Of a stretch of 64,000 nucleotides of DNA, positions 9,004 through 17,639 are shown in pieces (within the stretch, counting starts at the first letter, position 1; each line of letters opens with the position of its first letter). Made by a program: the position numbers and the translations under genes. Origin of the DNA: Cellulomonas xylanilytica (GTDB lineage Bacteria > Actinomycetota > Actinomycetes > Actinomycetales > Cellulomonadaceae); contig NZ_BJUB01000011.1 in assembly GCF_007989805.1 (NCBI RefSeq), positions 118,077-182,076 of the forward strand, written 5' to 3'. The notes below the pieces were generated by a model that saw nothing but the letters and a program-made list of their open reading frames with translations, searched no databases and was not told where the DNA came from.

Positions 9004-9932
9004 CAGGCGGCCATCCCGTCGGTGCCGGGAGCGTCCACCGAGCCGACGAGCTGCAGGAACAGCCCTTCGAGGCCAGGATCTCGGCTGGTCAGCTCGTGCA
9101 GCTCCACGCCCGCGGCGAACGCGGCCGCGCCGACCGTGGCGGCGTCGACGTCCCAGAGCTCGGCCACCCGCGGGTCGCCGGCCTCGGCGCGGGTCCACGC
9201 CGAGCGCTCGACGAGCGCGGCGAGCCCGGCGACGTCGGGTGAGACCGCCCGGACCTGGACCCGCGCCATCCGGGCGAGGTCGGGCAGCGACGAGGCGTGC
9301 GCGAGGCGGCCGCGGGCGATGATCACGACGTCGTCCACCGTCTGCTCCACCTCGGACAGCACGTGGCTGGACACGAGCACGGTGCGCCCCTCGGCCGCGA
9401 GCATCCGCAGGAAGCCGCGCAGCCAGCGGATGCCCTCGGGGTCGAGGCCGTTGGCGGGCTCGTCGAGCAGGAGCACGCGGGGGTCGCCCAGCAGCGTCGT
9501 CGCCAGCGCGAGGCGTTGCCGCATGCCCAGCGAGAAGCCGCCGACGCGACGGTCCGCCGCGGCGGACAGGCCGACGAGCTCGAGCACCTCGCCGGCGCGC
9601 GCGTCGGGGACGCCGACCTGCGGGGTGTAGAGCCGCAGGTGGTCGAGCGCCGTGCGGCCGGGGTGGAAGCTCGCCGCCTCCAGGGCGGCCCCGACGGTGC
9701 GCAGCGGCCGGCGGATCTCGCCGTAGGCCTGCCCGCCGATCGTCGCCGTGCCGGACGTCGGCCGGACCAGTCCGAGCAGCATGCGCAGGGTGGTGGTCTT
9801 CCCGGCCCCGTTGGGTCCCAGGAACCCGGTGACGCGTCCGGGAGCGACCTGGAACGACAGGTCGTCCACGGCACGGACCGGGCCGAAGGACTTGGAGAGG
9901 TGGTCGACGAGGATCGTGCCGTCGGTCGTCAT
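9003..9932 (-). CDS. ABC transporter ATP-binding protein (ABC-2 class)
   Basis: This 309-residue nucleotide-binding subunit has Walker A GPNGAGKTTT (about residues 39-48), a signature FSLGMRQRLALA (in place of LSGGQ), Walker B VLLLDEPANGLDPEG and the H-loop VSSHVLSEV. A C-terminal extension of about 90 residues follows, as in DrrA/CcmA-like exporters. It pairs with the permease at 8191-9003. A palindrome at 9949-9967 directly precedes the start, suggesting repressor control. No regulator of an obvious matching class lies next to it. Confidence 0.9.
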   Translation of the reverse strand: MTTDGTILVDHLSKSFGPVRAVDDLSFQVAPGRVTGFLGPNGAGKTTTLRMLLGLVRPTSGTATIGGQAYGEIRRPLRTVGAALEAASFHPGRTALDHLRLYTPQVGVPDARAGEVLELVGLSAAADRRVGGFSLGMRQRLALATTLLGDPRVLLLDEPANGLDPEGIRWLRGFLRMLAAEGRTVLVSSHVLSEVEQTVDDVVIIARGRLAHASSLPDLARMARVQVRAVSPDVAGLAALVERSAWTRAEAGDPRVAELWDVDAATVGAAAFAAGVELHELTSRDPGLEGLFLQLVGSVDAPGTDGMAA

Positions 9933-9948
9933 GGCGCCAGAGCCTAGT

Positions 9949-9967
9949 GTTCTAGCGCGAGTAGAAC
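9949..9967. promoter_or_regulatory. Palindrome upstream of the ABC exporter
   Basis: GTTCTA at 9949-9954 and TAGAAC at 9962-9967 form an inverted repeat with a 7-base spacer, 17 bases upstream of the exporter's start. It is placed to act as an operator overlapping the promoter; the protein that binds it is unknown. Confidence 0.4.
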
Positions 9968-9971
9968 AAGG

Positions 9972-11048
9972 TCAGGCGGGGCGCCGGTTCGCCGCGGGCA
10001 GCGTCACCCGCATGGTGCAGCCGACCTCGGTGTCCGCGACCTCGATCCGCCCGCCGTGCAGCTCGACCGCCCACCGGACGATCGCCAGCCCCAGGCCCGT
10101 GCCGCCCGTCGAGACCTGACCCGTGACCGCCGGGTTGTTGCCGCGGACGAAGCGCTCGAACACGTGCGGGCGCTGCTCGCGCGAGATCCCCGGGCCGTGG
10201 TCGACCACGTCGATGCGCACGTCCGCCCCCACCCGGCGCGCCTCGAGCCGCACCTCGTCGTCGGCGGGGGAGTGCCGCACCGCGTTGTGCAGGAGGTTGG
10301 CCACCACCTGGTGCAGACGGTCCGGGTCGGCCGGGACCGTGAGGTCCGGCGGCTCCACGACGACGGGGAAGGTCAGCCGCTTGGTGGCGCCGACGAGCAT
10401 CGCGCCCTCCGCCGCCTCCTCCAGGAAGTCCTGCAGCCGCACGTCGGCGATCTCCAGCGGGACGTCGCCCGCCTCGAGGCGGGACAGGTCCAGCAGGTAC
10501 GTCACCAGCCGGCCCAGCCGCTCCGTCTGGGCCAGCGCGGCCTGCATGGTTGCGGGGTCGGCCTCCGTGACGCCGTCGACGATGTTCTCCAGCTGCGCCT
10601 GCAGAGCCGTCACGGGGGTGCGCAGCTCGTGGGAGACGTTGGCGATGAGCTCGCGACGGAAGACGTCGGCCTGCTCGAGGTCGTCGGCCATCGTGTTGAA
10701 CGCGTCCGCCAGCTGGCCCACCTCGTCGAGGCTCGTCGCCTGGACGCGGCGGCTGTAGTCGCCCGCGGCCATCCGCCGGGCCGCGTAGGTCATCTCACGC
10801 AGCGGCGACGTCATGCCCCGGGCCAGCAGCTGCGTGACGATCAGGGAACCCGCGACCGCGATGGGCAGCGTGCGCGACGGGCCCAGGTGGTTGTACAGCC
10901 CGAGCCACGTGATGAACGCGGCCGCCGTCACGGTGGCCGCGACGAGGACGCCGAGCTTGATCTTGATCGAGCTCAGGCGGTCGAGCGGCCGGACGTCCGG
11001 GATCCGCGAGCGGACGAACTCGCCGCGGACGTGCCGGGGTGCGTTCAC
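9972..11048 (-). CDS. Two-component sensor histidine kinase
   Basis: This 358-residue membrane kinase starts at GTG 11048, overlapping the response-regulator stop (GTGA). It has two transmembrane helices (around LGVLVAATVTAAAFITWLGL and LPIAVAGSLIVTQLLARGM) with almost no extracellular loop between them, so it probably senses the membrane or an intramembrane partner. It then has HAMP (SPLREMTYAARRMAAGDYSRRV), HisKA with NVSHELRTPV (the phosphorylated His), and HATPase_c with the N-box NLLHNAVRH, DHGPGI and GGTGLGLAI. This BaeS/WalK-type layout is paired with the OmpR-type regulator just upstream. Confidence 0.93.
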   Translation of the reverse strand: MNAPRHVRGEFVRSRIPDVRPLDRLSSIKIKLGVLVAATVTAAAFITWLGLYNHLGPSRTLPIAVAGSLIVTQLLARGMTSPLREMTYAARRMAAGDYSRRVQATSLDEVGQLADAFNTMADDLEQADVFRRELIANVSHELRTPVTALQAQLENIVDGVTEADPATMQAALAQTERLGRLVTYLLDLSRLEAGDVPLEIADVRLQDFLEEAAEGAMLVGATKRLTFPVVVEPPDLTVPADPDRLHQVVANLLHNAVRHSPADDEVRLEARRVGADVRIDVVDHGPGISREQRPHVFERFVRGNNPAVTGQVSTGGTGLGLAIVRWAVELHGGRIEVADTEVGCTMRVTLPAANRRPA

Positions 11049-11839
11049 GCGCCTTCGGGGACGCTCGCCCCGCCTGGCCCGTCGGCAGCGGCCGGTCCGT
11101 CGCTCGGCTCGAACGCGTACCCCACGCCGTGCACGGTGCGGATGAGGTCCGGGCCGAGCTTGCGGCGCAGCGCCTTGATGTGGGAGTCGACCGTGCGGGT
11201 GCCGCTCGCGTCGACCCAGTCCCACACCTCGGCGAGCAGGCGCTCCCGGGTCAGGACCGTGCGCGGGGTCGCCGCCAGCGCGAGGAGCAGGTCGAACTCC
11301 GTCGGCGTCAGGTGCACCTCGGTGTCCCCGCGCAGCACGCGCCGCTGCGCACGGTCGACCGTGACGTCGCCCAGCACCAGCGGGGGGTCGGGCTGCTCGG
11401 CGGACGCCATCTCGGCGGCGCGCGTGGCCCGCTCGGTGCGCCGCAGCAGGGCCTTGGTGCGCGCCACCAGCTCGCGCATCGAGAACGGCTTCGTCATGTA
11501 GTCGTCCGCGCCGACACCCAGGCCGATCAGCATGTCGGTCTCGTCGTCACGCGCGGTGAGCATGAGCACGGGGACCGGCCGCTCGGCCTGGATCCGCCGG
11601 CACACCTCGAGCCCGTCGATGCCCGGGAGCATCACGTCGAGCACCACGACGTCCGGGCGCAGCCGCGTCGCCGCGCTCACGCCCGCGAGCCCGTCGCCGA
11701 CCGCCTCGACCGTCCAGCCCTCCGCGGAGAGCCGGTGCACGATCGCCTGGGCGATCGCCGGTTCGTCCTCCACCACCAGGACCGTCGTGCCGGCAGCCCC
11801 GCCGGCCGCCGTCGTCGGCCCACCGCTCACGTTCGCCAT
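11045..11839 (-). CDS. OmpR-type response regulator
   Basis: This regulator has an N-terminal receiver domain (TVLVVEDEPAI, phospho-acceptor Asp in VVVLDVMLPGIDG, LTARD, and Lys in DDYMTKPFS) and a C-terminal winged helix (VHLTPTEFDLLLALAATPRTVLTRERLL, then RTVDSHIKALRRKLG and TVHGVGYAFEP). The ATG at 11839 gives 264 residues, with a 15-residue Gly/Ala-rich lead before the fold. It is co-transcribed with the kinase at 9972-11048. Targets are not evident; the adjacent ABC exporter is one candidate because such pairs often control a neighbouring efflux system. Confidence 0.93.
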   Translation of the reverse strand: MANVSGGPTTAAGGAAGTTVLVVEDEPAIAQAIVHRLSAEGWTVEAVGDGLAGVSAATRLRPDVVVLDVMLPGIDGLEVCRRIQAERPVPVLMLTARDDETDMLIGLGVGADDYMTKPFSMRELVARTKALLRRTERATRAAEMASAEQPDPPLVLGDVTVDRAQRRVLRGDTEVHLTPTEFDLLLALAATPRTVLTRERLLAEVWDWVDASGTRTVDSHIKALRRKLGPDLIRTVHGVGYAFEPSDGPAAADGPGGASVPEGA

Positions 11840-11926
11840 GTCGCCAGAGTGGCACAGGCACGCACACACGACCTCCGTCGACGCTCCCGCGCATGGTCGG
11901 ACCCTGTGAAGACGCGCCGTCGCCCG

Positions 11927-12096
11927 TATGATCGACGCACCATGAGCAGCTCAAGTCGCTGCCGGCGTCCCGCCCGGGCCGATGAGCCCGGGGGAGACCA
12001 TGCCGGCCACCTCTTCTCCTCCTCTGTCGTGAACACCAGCGCCGACCTGCGGGTCGGCGCTCGTCGTACGCCTGGTCGCCCGGACGGCGGTGGCTC
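11927..12096 (+). promoter_or_regulatory. Promoter and structured leader (possible cation riboswitch) before CNNM/CorC genes
   Basis: A strong -10 box, TATGAT (11927-11932), should start transcription near 11939. The leader contains a GC-rich hairpin (GCCCGGGC...GAGCCCGGGG, about 11973-11994) directly followed by GGGAGACCATGCC. It ends with a perfect 10-bp hairpin (12038-12047/12052-12061). A stem followed by GAGACC, with GAGCAGC near the 5' end, recalls the yybP-ykoY manganese riboswitch, but the 5' consensus (GGGGAGTAGC) is not intact. An alternative is a leaderless ORF, ATG 11942 to TGA 12103, overlapping the next start. A metal-sensing role is inferred only. Confidence 0.3.
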
Positions 12097-13416
12097 GTGC
12101 TGATCGAGTGGCTCCTGGTGGCCCTCGGCGTCCTGCTCACGCTCGGCACGGCCGTCTTCGTCGCCAGCGAGTTCTCGCTGGTGACGCTCGACCCGGGACT
12201 CGTCGAGAGCCAGACCAGTCCCGACGACCGGCGCAGCCAGTCGGTCCTCAAGGCCCTGCGCCGCCTCTCCACGGAGCTGTCCGGCGCGCAGCTCGGCATC
12301 ACGCTGACCACCGTCCTGCTCGGGTACACCACCCAGCCCGCGGTCGTGCGGCTGCTGCGGCTGCCGCTCGAGGACTCCGTGCTCGGGCAGGTGGTCGGCG
12401 GCATCGTCGCCGGCGTCCTGGCGATCGTCCTGGTCAACGGCTTCTCGATGGTCGTCGGCGAGCTCATCCCGAAGAACCTCGCGATCAGCCGGCCGCTGCC
12501 GACCGCCCGGATGGTCGCGCCGCTGCAGCGCGGGTTCACCATCGCGCTGCACCCGCTGATCGACGCGTTCAACGGCAGCGCCAACAAGCTGCTGCGCGCC
12601 TTCGGGGTGGAACCGCGCGAGGAGCTGTCCGGCGGTCGCTCGCCGCAGGAGCTCGCCGCGCTGGTGCGCCGCTCCGCCGAGGTGGGCACGCTCGACGAGT
12701 CCACCGCCACGCTGCTCACCAACTCGATCGAGTTCACCGAGCTCACCGCGGTCGACGTGATGACCGACCGGCTTCGGCTCGTGGTCCTGCGCCGCGACGA
12801 GTCGGCCGCCGACGTCGTCGACCTGGCCCGCCGCACCGGCCACTCCCGGTTCCCCGTCATCGGTGACTCGAGCGACGACATCGTCGGGCTGGTCCACCTG
12901 CGCCGCGCGATCGGCGTCCCGTACGAGCGCCGGCCCGACGTGCCGGCGGCCGCGCTGATGGTCGAGGCTCCGCGCGTGCCCGAGACCGTGCACCTGGGAC
13001 CCCTGCTGGTCGAGCTGCGCGAGCTGGGGCTGCAGATGGCGGTGGTCGTCGACGAGTACGGCGGCACCTCCGGGGTGGTCACGCTCGAGGACGTCGTCGA
13101 GGAACTCGTCGGGGACGTCGCCGACGAGCACGACCGACGACGCGCCTCGCACACCCGCTCGGCCGACGGCTCGTGGTTGCTGCCGGGCGTCCTGCGCCCC
13201 GACGAGCTGGTCGAGGTCACCGGGCTGCACGTCCCCGCGGACGGCCCCTACGAGACCCTCGGCGGGCTGCTGATGTCCGAGCTGGGACGGATCCCCAGCG
13301 CCGGTGACGAGATCGTCGTCGACCGAGTGCTCCTCCAGGTCGAGGCCATGGCAGGCCGGCGCGTCGAGCGGGTGCGCGTGCGCGCGGTCGAGACCGACGA
13401 GGGGGAGGAGTCATGA
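12097..13416 (+). CDS. CNNM/CorC (hemolysin-C-like) cation transport protein 1
   Basis: This 439-residue protein has the DUF21/CNNM membrane domain (residues 1-190, with LEWLLVALGVLLTLGTAVFVASEFSLV and the conserved GELIPKNLAISRP), two CBS domains (residues about 210-340, containing VMTDRLRLVVLRRDESAADV and MAVVVDEYGGTSGVVTLEDVVEELVG), and a C-terminal CorC_HlyC domain ending in VLLQVEAM. The family exports or balances Mg2+ and other divalent cations. GTG 12097 is the first start before the membrane helix. Its last codons overlap the second, shorter paralogue (ATGA), so both are one operon. Confidence 0.92.
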   Translation: MLIEWLLVALGVLLTLGTAVFVASEFSLVTLDPGLVESQTSPDDRRSQSVLKALRRLSTELSGAQLGITLTTVLLGYTTQPAVVRLLRLPLEDSVLGQVVGGIVAGVLAIVLVNGFSMVVGELIPKNLAISRPLPTARMVAPLQRGFTIALHPLIDAFNGSANKLLRAFGVEPREELSGGRSPQELAALVRRSAEVGTLDESTATLLTNSIEFTELTAVDVMTDRLRLVVLRRDESAADVVDLARRTGHSRFPVIGDSSDDIVGLVHLRRAIGVPYERRPDVPAAALMVEAPRVPETVHLGPLLVELRELGLQMAVVVDEYGGTSGVVTLEDVVEELVGDVADEHDRRRASHTRSADGSWLLPGVLRPDELVEVTGLHVPADGPYETLGGLLMSELGRIPSAGDEIVVDRVLLQVEAMAGRRVERVRVRAVETDEGEES

Positions 13417-14456
13417 GCTCCACCGTGGCGCTGGTCCTCGGCGCCCTCCTGCTCGCTGCGAACGCCTTCTTCGTCGGCGCCGAGTTCGCCATCATCTCCG
13501 CCCGCCGCAGCGCCATCGAGCCCCTCGCCCGCGAGGGGAACCGGCGCGCCATCACGGTCCTGTGGGCGATGGAGAACGTCTCGCTCATGCTCGCGTGCGC
13601 CCAGCTCGGCATCACCGTGTGCTCGACGAGCCTCGGTGTCGTGGCCGAGCCCGCGATCGCGCACCTCATCGAGGGGCCGCTGCACGCGCTCGGCGTGAGC
13701 GAGAGCCTGACGCACCCGATCTCGTTCGTCGTCGCGCTCGCGATCGTCGTCTACCTGCACGTCGTGCTGGGCGAGATGGTGCCCAAGAACCTCGCCGTCG
13801 CCGGCCCCGACCGCGCGGTCCTGCTCTTCGGCCCGCCGCTCGTCTGGGTCGCCCGCGTCGTCCGGCCGCTCATCAGCGTGCTCAACTGGATCGCCAACCA
13901 CGCGCTGCGGCTGTTCGGGGTCGAGCCCAAGGACGAGGTGGCCTCCGCGTTCACCGCGCAGGAGGTGCAGTCGATCGTCGAGCGGTCCCAGGCCGAGGGC
14001 CTCCTCGACGACGAGCAGGGACTGCTGGCCGGCGCGCTGGAGTTCTCCGACCGCACCGCGGCCGACGTCATGATCCGGACGGGCGCCCTGGTCACCGTCG
14101 CCGCCGGCAGCACGCCCGAGGACGTCGAGCGGCTGGTCGCCCGCACCGGGTTCAGCCGGTTCCCGGTGGTCGACGACGCCGGGAGGCCGACGGGCTACCT
14201 GCACCTCAAGGACGTCCTGTACGCCGACGAGCCCGCGCGCAGCGTCCCCGTCCCGCCCTGGCGCGTCCGCGCGCTCGCGGTGGTAGGGCCGCAGGACGAG
14301 GTCGAGGACGCGCTGGCGGCCATGCAGCGCTCGGGTGCGCACCTGGCGCGGGTGGACGAGGACGGCCGGACCGTCGGCGTCGTGTTCCTCGAGGACATCC
14401 TGGAGGAGCTCGTGGGCGAGGTGCGCGACGCGATGCAGCGCGGCCAGCTGTCGTGA
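13413..14456 (+). CDS. CNNM/CorC (hemolysin-C-like) cation transport protein 2
   Basis: This 347-residue paralogue of the preceding protein has a CNNM membrane domain (VALVLGALLLAANAFFVGAEFAIISARR at the start and VLGEMVPKNLAVAGP in the middle) and a CBS pair (FSRFPVVDDAGRPTGYLHLKDVL and RVDEDGRTVGVVFLEDILEELVGEV). It ends after the CBS pair, without the CorC_HlyC domain that the first protein has. Such long/short pairs are common in actinobacteria and probably work as a hetero-oligomer. The start overlaps the stop of the upstream gene. Confidence 0.9.
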   Translation: MSSTVALVLGALLLAANAFFVGAEFAIISARRSAIEPLAREGNRRAITVLWAMENVSLMLACAQLGITVCSTSLGVVAEPAIAHLIEGPLHALGVSESLTHPISFVVALAIVVYLHVVLGEMVPKNLAVAGPDRAVLLFGPPLVWVARVVRPLISVLNWIANHALRLFGVEPKDEVASAFTAQEVQSIVERSQAEGLLDDEQGLLAGALEFSDRTAADVMIRTGALVTVAAGSTPEDVERLVARTGFSRFPVVDDAGRPTGYLHLKDVLYADEPARSVPVPPWRVRALAVVGPQDEVEDALAAMQRSGAHLARVDEDGRTVGVVFLEDILEELVGEVRDAMQRGQLS

Positions 14457-14558
14457 CCTCGTCCGCGAACGGGCGTGGTGAAACGCATCACTGCGTCTGT
14501 CCGGGGTCTGCGTAGGCGTTCTTCGGCGTGTCGCACAGCGTGTCGCGCTCTCGAGCCC

Positions 14559-14579
14559 CGTCCCTGGGCTGGACGGGTG
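14559..14579 (+). terminator. Weak hairpin after the CNNM operon
   Basis: CCCGTCC (14559-14565) pairs with GGACGGG (14573-14579) around a 7-base loop, 100 bases after the CNNM stop. No T-run follows, so a terminator role is only possible. The rest of 14457-14706 shows no gene; it must hold the promoter of the carboxypeptidase. Confidence 0.35.
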
Positions 14580-14706
14580 TCCAGAGGGTTGGAAGCACGA
14601 CGACGAGCCGTTATGGTTTCGTGACCGCAAGTCGCCGGGGCGCCTGCAGCGCACCCGACGACGACGTCGCGGCAGATCAGAGACGCGTGGACGGACTGGA
14701 GGTGTC

Positions 14707-16122
14707 GTGGGGTCGCACAGCGAGGAGCCCGTGACGGCACCGCCCACCCGTCGCAGCCTCCGCGAGGCCCAGCGCCGCTCGGAGTCGGGGTCCACCACCG
14801 CGACCGGCGCGCGTCCGGATCCCGCCCCGTCGGCCGCGCACCACGTGCCGTCGTGGGCACAGCCGGAGCCCGTCGCGCCGCGTGGATCCACGCCTCCCAC
14901 CGAGGCGCCGCGCTCGGCATGGTCCGCGGCCCCGCAGGCGCTCGCAGCCCGGCCCACCACGCCATCGCCGGCCCGCACGTCCGGGCCGAGCGCCCAGCCG
15001 CAGCCCCGTGTCGCCGCTCCGTCGGCCCCCCAGGTGCCCGCCGGTGTTCCCGCGGGCTCGCCCCGGTCCCGCACGGCAGCGCCCGTGGCACCCCCGCAGC
15101 GCACGTCGCCGACCACGGCGCCGTTCAGCGCCTCGCGTGCCCCGGTGCCGCTCCCGACGCTTCCTGCACGCATCGAGTCGCCGCTCGCAGCGGCGCAGCG
15201 GCCCGTCGCCGCACCGACGATGCCCTCCGCGGCGCCGACGCAGCCCTCGCCCCGGGCTGCGCCCACGACCGCGATCCGCCTCGAGGTCCCGGCAGCCACC
15301 GCACAGGCACCTGCTGAGCCCGGACGTGTCGAGTCCGTCCCCGAGCTCGAGGGCGTGCCGGAGCTCGAGTCCGTCCCGCACGGGACGATCTCGCGACGCT
15401 CGCGCAAGCCCACCCGCGCTGCCGCCCGACTCAGCGTCCTCGGCGTCCTGGCCGGTATCACGGTCGTCATCCCGGTCAGCCAGGGACTGGTGCCCAGCTC
15501 GGTGGCCTTCGGCTCCGACGCCCTCGCCGACTCCACGCTCCCCACGACCGTCTCGGCGCTGTCCGGCTCGACGCTCTCCGCCCTGCCGCCGACGTCGCTG
15601 ATGGCGACCGACGGTGCCCTCCAGGCGCGCGGCGTCGCCGGGGTCAGCCGCGCCGACGACCGGTCCGCGCTCCCCGGCTGCGACGGTTCCAAGCGCGCCG
15701 CCGGCCAGAACGGGCTCCTCAAGACCGCCGACCTGTGCAACCTGTGGGACAACCACACGCAGCTGCGAGCGGATGCGGCGGTCTCCCTCGCGGAGTTCAA
15801 CCAGGCGTTCGCCGCACGCTTCGGCGGGGACCTGTGCCTCAGCGGCGGCTACCGCACGCTGGCCGCCCAGCGGGCCGTCAAGGCGACGAGGGGCGGGCTC
15901 GCCGCCGTCCCCGGCAAGAGCAACCACGGGTGGGGCCTTGCGGTCGACCTGTGCCAGGACCAGACGTCCGGGACGAAGTGGGCCTGGATCACCGAGAACG
16001 CGCCGACGTACGGCTGGGAGAACCCGGCCTGGGCCCAGCCCGGCGGCAGCGGCCCGTACGAGCGCTGGCACTGGGAGTTCACCAAGGGCGTCCAGGCCGA
16101 CGGCGAGTACTACGACGGCTGA
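14707..16122 (+). CDS. Membrane-anchored VanY-type D-Ala-D-Ala carboxypeptidase (M15)
   Basis: This protein of 471 residues is anchored by one transmembrane helix at about residues 240-262 (SVLGVLAGITVVIPVSQGL). The first 220 residues are a disordered Pro/Ala/Thr/Ser-rich cytosolic tail, unusually long for the family. The C-terminal 150 residues are the M15B peptidase with its zinc ligands: SGGYRT, SNHGWGLAVDL (HxxxxxxD) and WHWEF. It would trim the terminal D-Ala from peptidoglycan stem peptides outside the membrane. The start is GTG 14707, with GGAGG just upstream. It stands alone on its strand. Confidence 0.88.
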   Translation: MGSHSEEPVTAPPTRRSLREAQRRSESGSTTATGARPDPAPSAAHHVPSWAQPEPVAPRGSTPPTEAPRSAWSAAPQALAARPTTPSPARTSGPSAQPQPRVAAPSAPQVPAGVPAGSPRSRTAAPVAPPQRTSPTTAPFSASRAPVPLPTLPARIESPLAAAQRPVAAPTMPSAAPTQPSPRAAPTTAIRLEVPAATAQAPAEPGRVESVPELEGVPELESVPHGTISRRSRKPTRAAARLSVLGVLAGITVVIPVSQGLVPSSVAFGSDALADSTLPTTVSALSGSTLSALPPTSLMATDGALQARGVAGVSRADDRSALPGCDGSKRAAGQNGLLKTADLCNLWDNHTQLRADAAVSLAEFNQAFAARFGGDLCLSGGYRTLAAQRAVKATRGGLAAVPGKSNHGWGLAVDLCQDQTSGTKWAWITENAPTYGWENPAWAQPGGSGPYERWHWEFTKGVQADGEYYDG

Positions 16123-16151
16123 GCCCCGCCGTCGACCTGGTGCGGCCCGAC

Positions 16152-17078
16152 TCAGAGGAGCGCGAGACCCCAGGTGATCGTGTGGCTGGCGCCCGGCGCC
16201 AGGTGCACCAGGTCGGTCCCGGTGCGGAACGCGTCGGCGATGCAGGTCATCGGCTCCGCAGCGACGCCCCGACGCGAGATCTGCGCGACGGTGTCGCCCG
16301 TGCAGACCTGCCAGGCCTGGGTCGCACCGTCCGCCCACATGGCGACCGTGCGCCCGTCCGGGCAGCCCAGCCGGATCCAGGACAGCCCCTGCGCGTCGCG
16401 GATCACGTCGACCCACGCGTCGTCCAGGTCGAGTCCTCGCAGCGGGCGCGCGGTGCGCAGCTCGCTGTCCCCGGACGTCGGCTCCGTCCCGGTGGGGAGC
16501 AGCCGGTCGTCGACGGTCACGTGCCCGGCGGCGTCGACCTGCAGGGTGCAGTCGTCGACCTGGCCGTCACCGGGCGACAGCCACGGGTGGAACCCGATGC
16601 CGTAGGGCGCGGTCGTCGCGCCGAGGTTCGTCCCCTCCGCCGTGACGTGCAGACCGGCATCGGTCAGCGCGTAGGTGAGGCGGACCCGCACCGGCCAGGG
16701 GTACCCGTGGGTCGGGACGATGACGTGCTCGAGCGTCACCGACGTCGCACTGGCGTCGGTGGTCTCGAAGGTCGTGGTGGCGACGAGCCCGTGCAGAGCG
16801 GTGTTCCGGAGGTGCTCCGAGATCGGCACCTCGAAGTCCGTCCCGTCGTAGCTGTACACGCCGTCGCGCAGGCGGTTGGGCCACGGGGCGAGGACCCCTC
16901 CCGAAAACGCCGGCGCGATCTGTGTCTCGTCGAACGGCAGGACGACGTCCCGGCCGTCGACCGTGTACTCGCGCAGGCTGGCGCCGACGGCTGTGACGAC
17001 CGCGCGCTGGCTCCCCAGCTCGAGGACGTGCTGGCGGCCGGTGGGGAGGGGGGTGGTGAGGGTCGTGGACACGTTCAC
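16152..17078 (-). CDS. Aldose 1-epimerase family protein
   Basis: This 308-residue protein has the galactose mutarotase fold. Recognisable segments are VLAPWPNRLRDGVY, the catalytic-histidine region LHGLVA, PYGIGFHPWL with the second histidine, and AAEPMTCIADAF near the end carrying the conserved Glu region. It interconverts the alpha and beta anomers of free hexoses in the cytosol. The start is GTG 17078; GTG 17072 is equally possible. It is monocistronic and convergent with the carboxypeptidase. Confidence 0.9.
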   Translation of the reverse strand: MNVSTTLTTPLPTGRQHVLELGSQRAVVTAVGASLREYTVDGRDVVLPFDETQIAPAFSGGVLAPWPNRLRDGVYSYDGTDFEVPISEHLRNTALHGLVATTTFETTDASATSVTLEHVIVPTHGYPWPVRVRLTYALTDAGLHVTAEGTNLGATTAPYGIGFHPWLSPGDGQVDDCTLQVDAAGHVTVDDRLLPTGTEPTSGDSELRTARPLRGLDLDDAWVDVIRDAQGLSWIRLGCPDGRTVAMWADGATQAWQVCTGDTVAQISRRGVAAEPMTCIADAFRTGTDLVHLAPGASHTITWGLALL

Positions 17079-17131
17079 ACGCTAGCGGGCGCGGTGCACG
17101 ACCCGGCGGAGGTCACGGTGTCCGGCGGGCC

Positions 17132-17374
17132 TCAGTCGGCGGGCTCGTCGTCGTCCGGGCGGCGGCGTCCGACCAGCACGAGGACCAGGCTGCTGGTGAC
17201 GAGCCCGACCAGCCCGAGCTCCACCAGGTCGTCGTCCGGGACGGCTGTCGCCGCGAGCGGACCCGCGTGATCGATGCTCGTCGAGGTGGCGTCGGGGCCG
17301 GCGGCGTGCGCCGCGGTCGGGAGCAGGACGAGTGCGGTCGCGATCACGACGGCACCGAGCGTTCGAGCGGGCAT
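17132..17374 (-). CDS. Small exported protein with C-terminal membrane helix (80 aa)
   Basis: Starting at ATG 17374 the product has a clear signal peptide (MPARTLGAVVIATALVLLPT, cleavage after AHA near residue 24). A short Asp/Thr/Ser-rich ectodomain follows, then a transmembrane helix (LVELGLVGLVTSSLVLVLVG) and a charged tail RRRPDDDEPAD. The topology resembles an LPXTG-like or sortase-independent wall stub, but there is no LPXTG motif. No family is recognised. The 265 bases between it and the next gene hold no feature I can identify. Confidence 0.55.
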   Translation of the reverse strand: MPARTLGAVVIATALVLLPTAAHAAGPDATSTSIDHAGPLAATAVPDDDLVELGLVGLVTSSLVLVLVGRRRPDDDEPAD

Positions 17375-17639
17375 GGATCGGTGGTCCTCAGGGGCAGGTG
17401 CGCGGACGTCGATGCGGCCGCGAAGCGCGGGAAGGCTGGGGTGAGACCAGCGGCCCATCACGGGCCGGGTCCGGAACCGTCGCGGACCTTCGCCGTTCGT
17501 GCGTCCTGGCGTCCCCGCGTCTCTCGTCCCACCAGTCTCGTCCTGCACCGCTGCCTCCGGCAGGGCCGAAGGTCCCGGCGGTCTCACCAGCACGACGAGC
17601 ACCCGCGGGCGGCGGGACTGCTGTCCGCGCCAGGCGGAG

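Noticed and set aside
15125..15310. Low-complexity Pro/Ala/Arg repeats inside the carboxypeptidase gene as a repeat element
   Set aside because: They are part of the disordered N-terminal tail of the protein, with no exact nucleotide repeat unit.
13248..15800. An 850-codon leftward frame across the end of the CNNM genes and the carboxypeptidase
   Set aside because: Ser/Arg/Thr-rich shadow of the forward genes without motifs.
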